A stretch of DNA of 64,000 bases from Parolsenella sp958406235 (GCF_039062465.1 NZ_JBCLNF010000004.1:134643-198642), one strand, 5' to 3'; positions 32,010 through 41,912 are shown, numbered from the stretch's first letter. Translations and numbers: made by a program. Notes: generated by a model from the sequence alone, not told the origin.

Positions 32010-35000
32010 CTAGGCGACGGCGCCCTCGATGTGAAGGGTGGACCCCGTACGGCCCGCCTCGACCACGATCTTGCGATCGATGCTGGTGCGAAGCTCGTCA
32101 ACGTGGCTGATGATGCCCACGAGCTTGTTCGAGCCCGAGAGCTCGGTGAGCGTGCGCAGCGCGAGCTGCAGGGACTCCTCGTCAAGCGTGCCGAATCCCT
32201 CGTCCACAAACATCGTGTCGAGCTCGATGCCGCCAGCGTTCGCCTGCACCACGTCCGAGAGGCCAAGCGCAAGCGCGAGCGACGCCTTGAAAGACTCGCC
32301 GCCGGAGAGCGACGACGCCGCGCGCGGGCGCCCGGTAAAGGAGTCGCGAACGTCGAGGTCGAGACCCGATTGTGCCGCACCCGAACCGCTGCGCTGTCCG
32401 CTATGGCGGACAAGCTCGTAGCGTCCGTCCGTCATCACGAGCAGACGGCGGTTTGCCGCTGCAAGGACGCGATCGAACCAACGAGCTTGCAGGTACGTCT
32501 CGAACGTGATGCGCTCCTTGCCCACGAGGGTTCCGCCTGCGGTCTTGGCGAGAGAATCCAGCTCACCAAAGCGCGCATTTACCGTCGCAGCGCGATCGCC
32601 GAGCTCCTCAAGCTGGCGCTCGATCCCCCTGTTTGCCTCACGGCGCTGCTCTGCGGCCGCCTTCTGACGGGCAAGCTCGTTCGCTCTGGCTCGAGCCAGG
32701 TTGAGCTGCGACTCGAGCTCATCGGCGGATATGGAATCATCGACATCGAGCGCGGAGATCTGCGCCTCCAGCGTATTGGCTCGTTCCTCGAGTTTTGAGA
32801 CCGCAAGCTCTCGATCCGAGAGGTTGCCTTGGGCCGCTTCGAACGCAGAGACAAGGTCCTCGAGTTCACTTCTCATGTCCTCAAGCCGTGCCGATGCCGT
32901 CGCCTCGTCCTCGAACGAAAGCCCTTCCGCGAGCGACTCGGCCTTAGCCGTCGCCTGGGTAAATGCCTGCCTTAGGGACTCCAGTCGAGAGCGAAGCTCG
33001 TTTGAGCGCCTCTCTGCCTTGGCAATCTCGGCCTCGAGACTCGTCGCCCTGTCGGCAGAGGCCACGCGAGCGTCCTCGTTTGCCTGGGCGGCGCGGCACC
33101 CCTCCTTCGTATCCTCAAGCACGAGCTTCGCCTGTTCGAGCCTCTCGCTAGCAACCGAAGCGTCAGCCGTAGACAGTGAGGCAATGAATTGGTCGAGGGC
33201 GGATTCCGCGGCGGCGTGCGCACGCGAAGCCTGTTCGGCGCTCGAACGCGCGTCATCAAGCGCCGCGGCACTATCCTTTTCTCGCTTTTCAGCCGACTTG
33301 ATCAGTTCGCGCAGCTCAGCAAGCTCGTTGAGGGCCCGCTCTGCCTTCGATCTGTCCGCCTTGGCGGCATCGAGCTGAGTCGCGAGCTTCTTGCCAAGAG
33401 ACGCGACTTCCTCCGCGGTTCCAACCTGCTCCTGGAGGCGCGCCAGCTCAGCCGCTGAGCCATCCGCCTTTTGACGGGCGGCAGACGCGGCGTTGGACCT
33501 AGCATTTGCGGCCTCGCTCGCCGCATTAAAGGCGGCCTCTGCGTTCTTCACGTCTTCCTCGGCCGGAGCTTCATCTGCGAGAACGGCGGGATTGGGGTGC
33601 TCGATGGAGCCGCAAACCGGGCACGGTGCCCCGTTCACGAGGTCTCGCGCGAGGATACCCGCTTGAGCATCCATAAAAGCTCGCTGCACACGAGAGTAGG
33701 CACCTCGAGCAGACTCGAGGGCCTCTCGCGCGGCACAGTATTCATCCTGCGCCTTAGCCAGCGCCCTTTCATCGGCCTGGGCAGCCTTCTCCCTCGCCTG
33801 GAGGTCGCGATGATCCTTGCGAGCCTGATCGACGCGTCGCTCGAGGTCTTCCACGAGCGCCCTCGCCCGCGCCGCGGCACCAGAGGCGTCCGAGAACGAC
33901 GCCTCCCGAGACCTCAGCTCGGACAGCGCAGTCACCGCCGCCCTGGCAGCCTCATCCAAAGAGGAACGGTGCTTCTCGGCTTGTTCTGCACCCTTCTTGA
34001 GCTCGACCAAGGCATTCTTACGTCGCGCGAGCTCTGCGCATCCGGCAACAGCTTCTTCTGCATCCCTGACGCTCTGAGCAGCAGTTTCTTGGGCCACCTT
34101 AGCCTCAGCAAGCTCCGCGGGAGCTTGAGAGAGATCGGCCGCCTTCTTGCGAGCCTCCACGAGCTCGGACCGCATGGCCCCGAGATTACCCGCCGCCTCT
34201 TGCAAATCCCCCTCGGCATCGCGAACCCCCTGCGCTGCCTCGCGAACCTCCTCGCGCGCGCGACCAAGCTTCGCGTATGACTCGAGCTCACGCGAGAGAA
34301 CGGTCACGGAATCTGAAAGCTCCTTGCGCCTGGGTCCAGTCTTCGAGCATTCATCGAGCTCCGCCCTCGCCGCCTCGACACTCTCGCGTGCGATGGCGAG
34401 CTTTGAGACCGTCTCCTCAAGGGAGGCTTTCGCCGCCCGCACCTGACCAGCACGCTCCGAGAGGGCCGTCAGAGTCTCAACCCGAACCGCGGCGGCAGAG
34501 GCTTCTTCCGCGAGCGCGCCGAGAATCGCCTCGTCGGCGGTGTCTTGCTCGGCAATGAGGGCAAGCATGTCCTCGGCATCCGGAGCCTCAGAGGCCCCAA
34601 GCGCATCACGTCGCTCGCGACGCGTAGACGTGGCGGCGTCTCCTGCCTCCTCGCCCTCCTCAGCAACCTCGGCCTCGTCAGAAATCGAAATCATGGGGGC
34701 AAGCGCCAGAAGGCGGTTGCGGACCGTCTTGCTGTCATCCTCAAGCTTGTCGCGGCGACGCTTGAGCGCCTTCTGGAACTCGTCATAGGGAGCAGTGCCA
34801 AATAGCTTGCGCAAAATGGCAGCACGTTCCTTTGTGCCCGCGGAAAGTAGGCGGCGGAAATCTCCCTGAGCAATCATCACGATCTGCGAGAACTGCGACC
34901 GATCGATGCCGATCAACTCCAAGATGGCGGCGTCTACGTCGCGCGTCCCCGTTATGGGAGCGGCCTCCGGCATACGAAGCTCCGCATCCGCGGTCTGTGT

Positions 35001-35327
35001 CGTCAGACCGTCGCCACGAAGCTTGGGGCGCTCGTACTCGGGATTGCGGCGAATCGTGTAACGCTGGCCACGATGCTCGAACTCGAGCTCGACGAACGTC
35101 GGGGTGGCAGCCGAGGCGAAATCGCTGCGCAGGCTACGTGCGGTGCGATCTTGGCCGCTGGGAGATCCGAACAGGGCAAACGAGACGGCATCGAAGATCG
35201 TGGTCTTGCCGGCGCCGGTATCTCCGCAGACGAGGTAGAGACCCGTGGACCCCAAACTCGCGAAATCAACCACGACCTCGCCAGAGTACGGACCGAACGC
35301 GCTCATCGTGAGCTTAATGGGCCTCAT
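32010..35327 (-). CDS. sbcC: Exonuclease SbcC subunit (SMC-like ATPase)
   Basis: The 1105-residue protein has Walker A in VCGDTGAGKTTIFDAV near residue 40. Long coiled coils rich in Ala, Glu and Arg flank the zinc hook APCPVCGSIEHPNP near residue 567. The C-terminal part has LSGGESFKASLALALGLSD (signature) and FVDEGFGTLDEESL (Walker B). With SbcD it opens hairpin ends and cleaves long palindromes, which is notable in a genome rich in palindromic repeats. It starts directly after the sbcD stop codon with no gap. Confidence 0.96.
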   Translation of the reverse strand: MRPIKLTMSAFGPYSGEVVVDFASLGSTGLYLVCGDTGAGKTTIFDAVSFALFGSPSGQDRTARSLRSDFASAATPTFVELEFEHRGQRYTIRRNPEYERPKLRGDGLTTQTADAELRMPEAAPITGTRDVDAAILELIGIDRSQFSQIVMIAQGDFRRLLSAGTKERAAILRKLFGTAPYDEFQKALKRRRDKLEDDSKTVRNRLLALAPMISISDEAEVAEEGEEAGDAATSTRRERRDALGASEAPDAEDMLALIAEQDTADEAILGALAEEASAAAVRVETLTALSERAGQVRAAKASLEETVSKLAIARESVEAARAELDECSKTGPRRKELSDSVTVLSRELESYAKLGRAREEVREAAQGVRDAEGDLQEAAGNLGAMRSELVEARKKAADLSQAPAELAEAKVAQETAAQSVRDAEEAVAGCAELARRKNALVELKKGAEQAEKHRSSLDEAARAAVTALSELRSREASFSDASGAAARARALVEDLERRVDQARKDHRDLQAREKAAQADERALAKAQDEYCAAREALESARGAYSRVQRAFMDAQAGILARDLVNGAPCPVCGSIEHPNPAVLADEAPAEEDVKNAEAAFNAASEAANARSNAASAARQKADGSAAELARLQEQVGTAEEVASLGKKLATQLDAAKADRSKAERALNELAELRELIKSAEKREKDSAAALDDARSSAEQASRAHAAAESALDQFIASLSTADASVASERLEQAKLVLEDTKEGCRAAQANEDARVASADRATSLEAEIAKAERRSNELRSRLESLRQAFTQATAKAESLAEGLSFEDEATASARLEDMRSELEDLVSAFEAAQGNLSDRELAVSKLEERANTLEAQISALDVDDSISADELESQLNLARARANELARQKAAAEQRREANRGIERQLEELGDRAATVNARFGELDSLAKTAGGTLVGKERITFETYLQARWFDRVLAAANRRLLVMTDGRYELVRHSGQRSGSGAAQSGLDLDVRDSFTGRPRAASSLSGGESFKASLALALGLSDVVQANAGGIELDTMFVDEGFGTLDEESLQLALRTLTELSGSNKLVGIISHVDELRTSIDRKIVVEAGRTGSTLHIEGAVA

Positions 35328-36488
35328 CTACATCACCTTGATTCGCTCGAGTTCCTCGGTCACGACGGCAAGCTGGCCGTCAGAAAGGGGTGCACCATTC
35401 TGGCGCTCATAAAACTCGTTAAAGAGTTCGAGGGGACTTGCTTCGTCAGTAGCGGGAGCGTCATGCATGGTCAGACCCTCCGCACGGGTGCGAGCGTTGT
35501 CATAGGCAACGCTCATGACGTTGGGGTAGACATCGCGAAGACGTGCCATCGCGTCAATCGCAGGGTTCTCGTCCGTAAGAAGCACATGCAGATAGTCATG
35601 CGAATCCGCCGCGCCAACCACCTCTGGCGAGACGAGACGATCGAGAGGTCCGCGAATACGCCGCAGGTCATGAAGGGGTCTGAGAGGAATAAGCTCTATC
35701 GCGGGAGAATCGCCTGCGGCGCCCAGCCCGACGAGCACGGCGGACTTCTGACCATCCGCCTCAGAGAGCGAATACTTGAGAATCGACCCCGAATACCTGA
35801 GACGCTCGCTTCCCACGCGCTGCGGACCATGGATGTGCCCCAGGGCCACGTAGTCGAAAGGCTCAAACACGCCGGCGTCAACGTTGTCCAAACCACCCAC
35901 AGAGACCTCCGAGTCGCAACGCTCCGGCGTAAAGGCGCCCGCCGTCACAAACTGGTGAGCCACGGCGACGTTGCGCACGGCACCCGCACCCTCAATGCGC
36001 CCCAGGTCACAAGCCTCAACGACCACGCGCATGGCATCTGTGTAGTTCTCAACCGTTGCATCGGGGAAATAGTGGCGAACGGTCGCCGGACGCAGGAAGG
36101 GGATAGGCCAGATTCGCACCGGGCCCCACTCGTCCTCAAGCTCGACAGAATCAATCGAGCCGTTAAAGACGGGAGACACGTACACCCCACGACGTGCGAG
36201 CGAGGCCGCCGCATAGCCCACGCGCTCCGCGGAGTCATGGTTACCAGGAACAACCACGGCCGGCACGCCCGACTGCGCCACCCCATCAAAGAACCAGTCG
36301 ACCATGGAGACCGCCTCCGAGCTGGGAGAGGGCTTGTCATATAGGTCTCCCGCAACGAGCAAGGCGTCAACGGTGCCCCCACGCAGCAGGTCTAGGACCT
36401 GCGTGAGAATATGGCGCTGATCATCCAACATGGAGAACTCGCACACACGCTTGCCGATGTGCAGGTCTGCGATGTGAAGAAGTCTCAT
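35328..36488 (-). CDS. sbcD: Exonuclease SbcD subunit (Mre11-like nuclease)
   Basis: The 386-residue phosphoesterase has the metal motifs LHIADLHIGKR, VAGDLYDKPSPS, VVPGNHDS and ALGHIHGPQ. Together with SbcC it processes hairpins and protein-blocked DNA ends. The start at 36488 follows GGGAG. It is the first gene of the two-gene operon. Confidence 0.95.
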   Translation of the reverse strand: MRLLHIADLHIGKRVCEFSMLDDQRHILTQVLDLLRGGTVDALLVAGDLYDKPSPSSEAVSMVDWFFDGVAQSGVPAVVVPGNHDSAERVGYAAASLARRGVYVSPVFNGSIDSVELEDEWGPVRIWPIPFLRPATVRHYFPDATVENYTDAMRVVVEACDLGRIEGAGAVRNVAVAHQFVTAGAFTPERCDSEVSVGGLDNVDAGVFEPFDYVALGHIHGPQRVGSERLRYSGSILKYSLSEADGQKSAVLVGLGAAGDSPAIELIPLRPLHDLRRIRGPLDRLVSPEVVGAADSHDYLHVLLTDENPAIDAMARLRDVYPNVMSVAYDNARTRAEGLTMHDAPATDEASPLELFNEFYERQNGAPLSDGQLAVVTEELERIKVM

Positions 36489-36569
36489 GGTGTCTCCCGG
36501 TGTGAGCAGGGTGAATGTCATTGATTAGTGATTGTACGGTTACATGCGGACATTAAGGGCGCGCCTTAC

Positions 36570-36617
36570 GGGACGTCCCATAAGGTCATTCGGCATCAAC
36601 ACCATCTTGGTATGGTG
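36570..36617. promoter_or_regulatory. Two palindromes upstream of the XRE regulator gene
   Basis: GGGACGTCCC (36570-36579) is a perfect 10-bp palindrome and CACCAT...ATGGTG (36600-36617) a second. They lie 34-80 bp before the regulator start, in the divergent region with sbcD, so they could be operators. The evidence is positional only. Confidence 0.25.
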
Positions 36618-36650
36618 GCGCCGCGCACCATTGCCACACATATTTGAGGA

Positions 36651-37004
36651 ATGGCTACCTGCACGCACCGCCTCACAAAAGAGAATTACTCAAGCGAGCT
36701 CTCGCGACGCATGCGCATGCTCCGATTCAAGAGTGGATATACGCAAGAAGAAGTGGCGCAACGAGCTGGCATCTCCACGTACACCTATCAAAAGTTTGAA
36801 AAGGGCGAGTCGCGTCCGGGCCATCCGATGAACCCGACGCTTTCGACCCTCATCGCCCTTTCAGACGTCTTTGACATCGACGTGCGCGATCTCTTTACTG
36901 TCGACTATGATGCCTTTAGTCCCGTTGACGGGGAGGAGACTCCCGCCGAGACTTCGGACACCTTGACGGATGCGCCTCAAAGCGACGCGCAAAATCACAG
37001 CTAA
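36651..37004 (+). CDS. XRE-family helix-turn-helix regulator
   Basis: The protein has 117 residues. Residues about 16-80 form a Cro/C1-type HTH (MRMLRFKSGYTQEEVAQRAGISTYTYQKFEKGES, then TLIALSDVFDIDVRDLF). The tail is acidic and low complexity. GAGGA directly abuts the ATG, so the translation signal is odd; a start at 36711 would remove part of the first helix. The target is unknown. It lies divergent from sbcD and 42 bp before queD. Confidence 0.82.
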   Translation: MATCTHRLTKENYSSELSRRMRMLRFKSGYTQEEVAQRAGISTYTYQKFEKGESRPGHPMNPTLSTLIALSDVFDIDVRDLFTVDYDAFSPVDGEETPAETSDTLTDAPQSDAQNHS

Positions 37005-37046
37005 TACGCCTGAGTGGCCCAAGCCCCAGGCAGCAAAGGGGCTCGC

Positions 37047-37532
37047 ATGTACGGTCTTCAGGCCGAGGCGCACTTCGACGGCGCCCACTTCCTCACCAAC
37101 TATTACGGCAAGTGCGAGAACCTCCACGGCCACCGCTGGCGTGTCGTAGCGACCATCGAGGTTGAGGATCTGCAAGATGGCACGAACGGCGAAGGCGCCC
37201 TGAGAGATAACGGCACCGTCACGAATGATGGCACCATGCGCGACATGGTCGTCGACTTTGGCGTGTTCAAGCGCATCGTCGCCGAAGTCGCCGACGAGCT
37301 TGACCACACCTTCCTTGTGGAGGAGGGCTCGCTTGCGCCCGCAACCGTCGCCGCCCTCGAAAGCGAAGGCTTCACGCTCACCATGCTGCCGTTCCGAACC
37401 ACGGCCGAGAACCTAGCCCGCTGGTTCTTCGATCGCCTTGCCGAGCGCAACCTCCCCATCTCCCAAATCGAGGTTGACGAGACGCCCAACAATCGTGCCT
37501 TCTATGCCCGCGATGGGCATGTGGGAAGGTAA
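37047..37532 (+). CDS. 6-carboxy/6-pyruvoyl-tetrahydropterin synthase family (QueD-like)
   Basis: The 161-residue T-fold enzyme has zinc-binding histidines in AEAHFDGAHFL and LHGHRW, and a conserved Cys in YGKCENLHGH. Glu/Asp follow in the C-terminal ISQIEVDETPNN. QueD makes 6-carboxy-tetrahydropterin in queuosine/preQ0 synthesis. An insert of about 20 residues after the first strand (LQDGTNGEGALRDNG) is longer than usual. No queC or queE is nearby. The ATG at 37047 has AAAGGGG upstream and is preferred over a GTG at 37014. Confidence 0.85.
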   Translation: MYGLQAEAHFDGAHFLTNYYGKCENLHGHRWRVVATIEVEDLQDGTNGEGALRDNGTVTNDGTMRDMVVDFGVFKRIVAEVADELDHTFLVEEGSLAPATVAALESEGFTLTMLPFRTTAENLARWFFDRLAERNLPISQIEVDETPNNRAFYARDGHVGR

Positions 37533-37640
37533 CTACCTGCGGTTTATTCGCCTGCATCGAACAAGCCGTGGCATCATTGTGAGCTCCCCGTTCGCGGCTA
37601 CTTAGTGTCCGCAATACGTTGCATCATGGGTTCGAGAGAT

Positions 37641-37656
37641 ACGAACAACTGTTTGC
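37641..37656 (+). promoter_or_regulatory. Candidate LexA (SOS) box before the Y-family polymerase
   Basis: CGAAC-AACT-GTTTG (37642-37655) matches the actinobacterial and Bacillus-type LexA core CGAAC-N4-GTTYG. It ends 14 bp before the polymerase start codon. Confidence 0.5.
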
Positions 37657-37669
37657 ACGGAGGCGAGAC

Positions 37670-39013
37670 ATGAACACATTTTGCAGCACGGTGGGCATCG
37701 GCCCCTCGACCGCGCGCGACCCGTCGGATACGGGCCACGTCTACCTCTGCATCGACCTCAAGAGCTTCTACGCCTCTGTCGAATGCGCCGATCTAGGGCT
37801 TGACCCCTTTAAGGAGAACCTCGTCGTAGCAGACACGAGCCGCGGCCCCGGCACCATCTGCTTAGCCCTCTCCCCCGCCATCAAGGCCTGCGGTCTTTCG
37901 GGCAGGCCACGTCTTTTCGAGATACCGCCCAATATCCGCTACCGGGCAATTAGACCGCACATGCGTCGCTATATGGAGGTCTCGGCGCAAATCTATGGCA
38001 TATACCTGCGCTTTATTGCCAAGGAAGACATTCATGTCTACTCGGTCGACGAGTGCTTCATAGATGCCACGCCCTACCTCTCCCTCTACGGGACGGATGC
38101 CATGGGCCTCGCCCGCATGCTAATGGACGCCGTCAGTGCCGAGACGCACATCTGCGCAACGGCGGGCATCGGCACCAACCTCTTTCTCGCGAAGGTCGCG
38201 CTCGACATCCTAGCCAAACACGAGGAGAGCCACATCGGCATGCTCGACGGTGAGCGCTTCCGTCGCCTGATCTGGTACCACCGTCCCATAACGGACATCT
38301 GGCAGATTGGTCCGGGCATCGCAAGACGCCTCGCGCGCTATGGCGTCTATGACCTCGCCGGCGTTGTACTCATGGACGAGCCTCTGCTCAGGCGCGAGTT
38401 TGGCGTCAACGCGCGCCACCTCATGGAGCATGCGCGAGGCATCGAGAACTGTTCGATCGAGCAAATCCAGGCCTATGAGCCAGAGCGGCACTCCATCAGT
38501 ACGGGGCAAGTGCTCACGCGTCCCTACACAACGGATGAGGCCCTCACCATCGTCCGCGAGATGGTCGACGAGGCCGTGCTCGATCTCGTGGGCAGTCGCC
38601 TCGCCTGCGGGCACGTCTCGTTATGGGTTGGCTACGAGGTTGACCATGCGGAGTGGGAAATCGCGATGATGCGGCGCGGCCCCCATGCAGCCACCTCCCA
38701 CAAGCTCTCGGCCCACACCTGCTCACGAGAGGCCCTCATGGGTGAGTTGGAGCGCATGTACAACGACGTGGTCGACCCTGCCCGCAAGGTAAAACGCCTC
38801 ACCATCGGCTTTGGTGACCTCGTAAGCCAGGAAGAAGCAGAGGTCACGCTCTTCACAGACCTCGAGGCAGAGGCGGCAGAGCGGCGTCTCGCCGAGGCGG
38901 CGCTCGCGGTAAAGAGTAGATTCGGCAAGAACGCGCTCGTGCGTGGCAGGAGCCTGCGCGACGAGGCAACGGGCATGGAAAGGAATGCTCAGGTGGGAGG
39001 CCATCATGCATAG
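37670..39013 (+). CDS. Y-family DNA polymerase (UmuC/ImpB-like, translesion)
   Basis: The 447-residue protein has YLCIDLKSFYASVEC, with the first catalytic Asp and steric region. VYSVDECFIDATPYL carries the Asp-Glu pair of the active site. A thumb (IWQIGPGIARRLARYGVYDL, helix-hairpin-helix) and little finger follow. The SVDECFID wording and the YolD-like partner place it in the Gram-positive UvrX/YqjW group rather than DinB. It should copy damaged templates with low fidelity. GGAGG lies upstream of the ATG. Confidence 0.93.
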   Translation: MNTFCSTVGIGPSTARDPSDTGHVYLCIDLKSFYASVECADLGLDPFKENLVVADTSRGPGTICLALSPAIKACGLSGRPRLFEIPPNIRYRAIRPHMRRYMEVSAQIYGIYLRFIAKEDIHVYSVDECFIDATPYLSLYGTDAMGLARMLMDAVSAETHICATAGIGTNLFLAKVALDILAKHEESHIGMLDGERFRRLIWYHRPITDIWQIGPGIARRLARYGVYDLAGVVLMDEPLLRREFGVNARHLMEHARGIENCSIEQIQAYEPERHSISTGQVLTRPYTTDEALTIVREMVDEAVLDLVGSRLACGHVSLWVGYEVDHAEWEIAMMRRGPHAATSHKLSAHTCSREALMGELERMYNDVVDPARKVKRLTIGFGDLVSQEEAEVTLFTDLEAEAAERRLAEAALAVKSRFGKNALVRGRSLRDEATGMERNAQVGGHHA

Positions 39014-39365
39014 GATGTACGCGACAAATGACGCCACGCGCAATACGGACGCTGCACAGTTCATGCCATTTGCGGCCCTCACGGGCTTCGAGGAGCTGGC
39101 GGCCGAGCAGGCGAACGCGGGTGAGGCAAGACACACCCTCACGGAGGAGCGCACCGAAGAGATATCGCGGATGCTCGTGCGTCTACGCAAAGGTGACTTG
39201 GTAGAGGCCACCTACTACGGGCGCGACCGCTATCACACCACGATTGGCAAGGTTCGCCAGGTAGACAGCACATTCCGCATGCTCATACTAATTGGGGAAG
39301 GAGGCCAGCCCGACGCACGCATCCTATTCGAAGACATCTGGAACCTTCGCCCGGTGGCGAGCTAA
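39006..39365 (+). CDS. YolD-like protein, partner of the Y-family polymerase
   Basis: The 119-residue protein overlaps the polymerase end by 8 bp. FMPFAALTGFEE is the characteristic YolD PFaAL motif, followed by LTEERTEEISRMLVRLRKGDLVEATYYG and a beta-rich end IGKVRQVDSTFRMLILI. YolD proteins are found next to UvrX-type polymerases and are thought to act as UmuD-like accessory factors. GGGAGG precedes the ATG at 39006. Confidence 0.9.
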   Translation: MHRMYATNDATRNTDAAQFMPFAALTGFEELAAEQANAGEARHTLTEERTEEISRMLVRLRKGDLVEATYYGRDRYHTTIGKVRQVDSTFRMLILIGEGGQPDARILFEDIWNLRPVAS

Positions 39366-39380
39366 GAATGATTCCGCCAG

Positions 39381-39908
39381 CTACAGCAGCGCGCGAATCT
39401 CCGCGAGCGAAGTGGCGAAGTGGATGCCGTTCTGGCGCTCATGGGTGGAGAGCCCCATCTCGATCATGAGGGCCAGCTGCGAGGCGAGAGAATCGTAGAA
39501 GCCGCCGAGGTTATAAAGGATGCACGGAGCGTCGAGGTGCCCCAGCGCGACCTCGCTCATGACCTCCGCGATCTCCTCAAGCGTGCCCGTACCACCGGGG
39601 AACGCCACGAACGCGTCGCCAAGCTCAATCATCGTGGCCTTACGCTCGGCCATCGTGTCGGTAACGATGAGACGCGTGAGCTCATCGTACTGGAACTCGC
39701 GCTCGATGAACTCGCGCGGCTCGACGCCCGTCGCCTCGCCGCCCGCCGCGATAACGCTCTGAGCAAGCTCGCCCATGAGTCCGCTCTTGGAGCCTCCGTA
39801 GACCAGCGCATTACCAGACTCGCCGATCCACGCACCAAACTCTCGCACCGCGGTCTTGAGCGCCGGGTCCCTGCCCTCGCTCGCACCCAGGTAGACCGTG
39901 ATATTCAT
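39381..39908 (-). CDS. LOG-family protein (putative nucleoside 5'-monophosphate phosphoribohydrolase)
   Basis: The 175-residue Rossmann-like protein of the TIGR00730/LOG family. YGGSKSGLMGELAQ, DTMAERKATMIELGDAF and FPGGTGTLEEIAEVM form the catalytic PGGxGTxxE and nucleotide-binding motifs. Family members split AMP-type nucleotides to base and ribose-5-phosphate; plant and fungal pathogens use them for cytokinins. The start at 39908 follows AAAGGA. Confidence 0.93.
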   Translation of the reverse strand: MNITVYLGASEGRDPALKTAVREFGAWIGESGNALVYGGSKSGLMGELAQSVIAAGGEATGVEPREFIEREFQYDELTRLIVTDTMAERKATMIELGDAFVAFPGGTGTLEEIAEVMSEVALGHLDAPCILYNLGGFYDSLASQLALMIEMGLSTHERQNGIHFATSLAEIRALL

Positions 39909-39924
39909 AAGCGTCCTTTCACAA

Positions 39925-39962
39925 AAGCAAAGCGGTGGCCGGCTAAAGCGCGCGGCCACCGC
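39925..39962 (-). terminator. Terminator of prfC
   Basis: GCGGTGGCCG (39932-39941) and CGGCCACCGC (39953-39962) are perfect complements. On the minus strand TTTGCTTTT follows. It lies about 150 bp past the prfC stop. Confidence 0.75.
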
Positions 39963-40109
39963 CTCATCGGAAATCAACGTCGCACCGGCACGCTTGCGCG
40001 GGCGATTCGCGCCGGGCCCTCGCACCGCGCCACCCCGGGCTCGCGCCCATCGAACGATGCCCGGTTCAAGGCGAGCGCGCAGGGCAACACCCTCGGCAAC
40101 TCTGTCGAG

Positions 40110-41723
40110 CTAGAACGTAACGTTGCCAAACTCATTGAGCGTGAGGCCCTCGTTGTGGTCCACGGCATAGTCAAGGTTCCACTGGCTCGTGAAGAGCAGC
40201 AGCTTGCCCCCGCGCATGTCCTCGACGCGGCAGGTGTCGCGCGTGAGGTTGAGGGCGCGGACAGCCTTCTCGTCCATATCGCCATCAATCCAGCGAAGCA
40301 TCTGGTACGGAAGGGCCTGACGATAGACCTCGACGTGGTACTCGCTCTTGAGGCGCTGCTCGAGGACCTCGAACTGCAGCACGCCCACGACGCCGACGAT
40401 AACGCTCTCCATGCCGGCGCCAAGCTCGCGGAAGATCTGGATGGCGCCCTCCTGGGCGAGCTCCTCCATACCCTTCACGAACTGCTTGCGCTTGAGAGTG
40501 TCGACCTGCGAAATGCGTGCGAAGTGCTCGGGCGAGAAGGTGGGGATGCCGGAGAAGCGCACGGGAGGCTTGCCGGTGCACACCGTGTCGCCAATGGAGA
40601 AGATGCCCGGGTCAAACAGTCCGACGATATCGCCGGCATAGGCCTCGTCCACGATGGCGCGATCGTCGGCCATCATCGACGTACCCGTGGCGAGCTTGAG
40701 CGAGCGCTCGCCCTGCACGTGGTAGGCGGTCATGCCGCGCTCGAACTTACCCGAGCAAATGCGCACGAAGGCGATGCGGTCGCGGTGGTTCTTGTCCATG
40801 TTCGCCTGGATCTTGAACACGAAACCGCTGAAGTCATCACGCGTGGGAGGCACGGGCTCGCCCGTAAGGCAATCCGTATAGGCGCGTGGAGCCGAGGTAA
40901 GGCGCAGGAATTCCTTAAGGAACGGCTCGACACCAAAGTTGGTGAGGGCAGAGCCAAAGAACGCGGGCGACAGCTTGCCGCAGGCGACGGCATCGAGGTC
41001 CAGCTCGTCACCGGCGCCGTCGAGAAGCTCGATGTCATCCATCAGAGCACGGTGGTTCTCCTCGCCAATCAGCTCGTCCATGGAGGGGTCGCCGAGCTCG
41101 GCCTCAATCTCCGCAACCTTCTTGGTGGCATTGGCGCGACCCTCGCCCTCAAAGGCAATGACGTGACGGGTCTGGCGATCGAAGACGCCGCGGAAGTTGC
41201 GGCCACTACCGATGGGCCAGTTCATGGGATACGTATTGATGCCGAGAACGTTCTCGATCTCCTCCATGAGCTCAAAGGGATCGCGCGCGTCATGGTCAAG
41301 CTTGTTGACGAAGGTAAAGATGGGAATGTGACGCAGCGTGCAGACCTTGAAGAGCTTCTTGGTCTGAGCCTCGACGCCCTTCGCGCCGTCGATAACCATG
41401 ACGGCAGCGTCGGCAGCCATGAGGGTTCGATAGGTGTCCTCGGAGAAGTCCTGGTGGCCAGGGGTGTCGAGGATGTTGACGCAGTGGCCCTCATAGGTGA
41501 ACTGGAGCACCGAAGAGGTGACGGAAATGCCGCGCTCCTTCTCGATATCCATCCAGTCAGAGACCGCGTGCTTCGAGCTACTCTTGCCCTTGACCGAACC
41601 GGCGGTCTGAATGCTGCCGGTATACAGGAGGAGCTTCTCGGTAAGGGTGGTTTTGCCGGCGTCCGGGTGCGAAATAATCGCGAACGTGCGGCGCGAGGAA
41701 ATCTGGTCTTCAAGGAAAGACAT
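40110..41723 (-). CDS. prfC: Peptide chain release factor 3
   Basis: The 537-residue translational GTPase recycles RF1/RF2 from the ribosome. G1 is SHPDAGKTT, G2 lies in KERGISVTSS, G3 is DTPGHQDFSEDTYRTL and G4 is NKLDHD. DTYRTL and the length separate it from EF-G. AAGGA precedes the ATG. Confidence 0.97.
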   Translation of the reverse strand: MSFLEDQISSRRTFAIISHPDAGKTTLTEKLLLYTGSIQTAGSVKGKSSSKHAVSDWMDIEKERGISVTSSVLQFTYEGHCVNILDTPGHQDFSEDTYRTLMAADAAVMVIDGAKGVEAQTKKLFKVCTLRHIPIFTFVNKLDHDARDPFELMEEIENVLGINTYPMNWPIGSGRNFRGVFDRQTRHVIAFEGEGRANATKKVAEIEAELGDPSMDELIGEENHRALMDDIELLDGAGDELDLDAVACGKLSPAFFGSALTNFGVEPFLKEFLRLTSAPRAYTDCLTGEPVPPTRDDFSGFVFKIQANMDKNHRDRIAFVRICSGKFERGMTAYHVQGERSLKLATGTSMMADDRAIVDEAYAGDIVGLFDPGIFSIGDTVCTGKPPVRFSGIPTFSPEHFARISQVDTLKRKQFVKGMEELAQEGAIQIFRELGAGMESVIVGVVGVLQFEVLEQRLKSEYHVEVYRQALPYQMLRWIDGDMDEKAVRALNLTRDTCRVEDMRGGKLLLFTSQWNLDYAVDHNEGLTLNEFGNVTF

Positions 41724-41912
41724 GCAATTGTTCCTTCATCGTGCGGTTTTGACTCGAACATTGTAGCGAGAAGCAGGGATAACGGCGTGCCGAATGCCGC
41801 GCGGCACCCGCAACGCGCCCGTTCGCCCCAGTATCTTCACGTGAGGCGAATCGGCTCGTCAGGCAAGTGCGGTTACCACCCCGTCAGGCGAACGGGGCAT
41901 CTTCCTCAAATG

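Noticed and set aside
30513..32798. A 761-codon plus-strand open frame opposite the aminotransferase, phosphatase and sbcC
   Set aside because: Antisense shadow in high-GC DNA; it runs through the palindrome and carries no recognisable domain.
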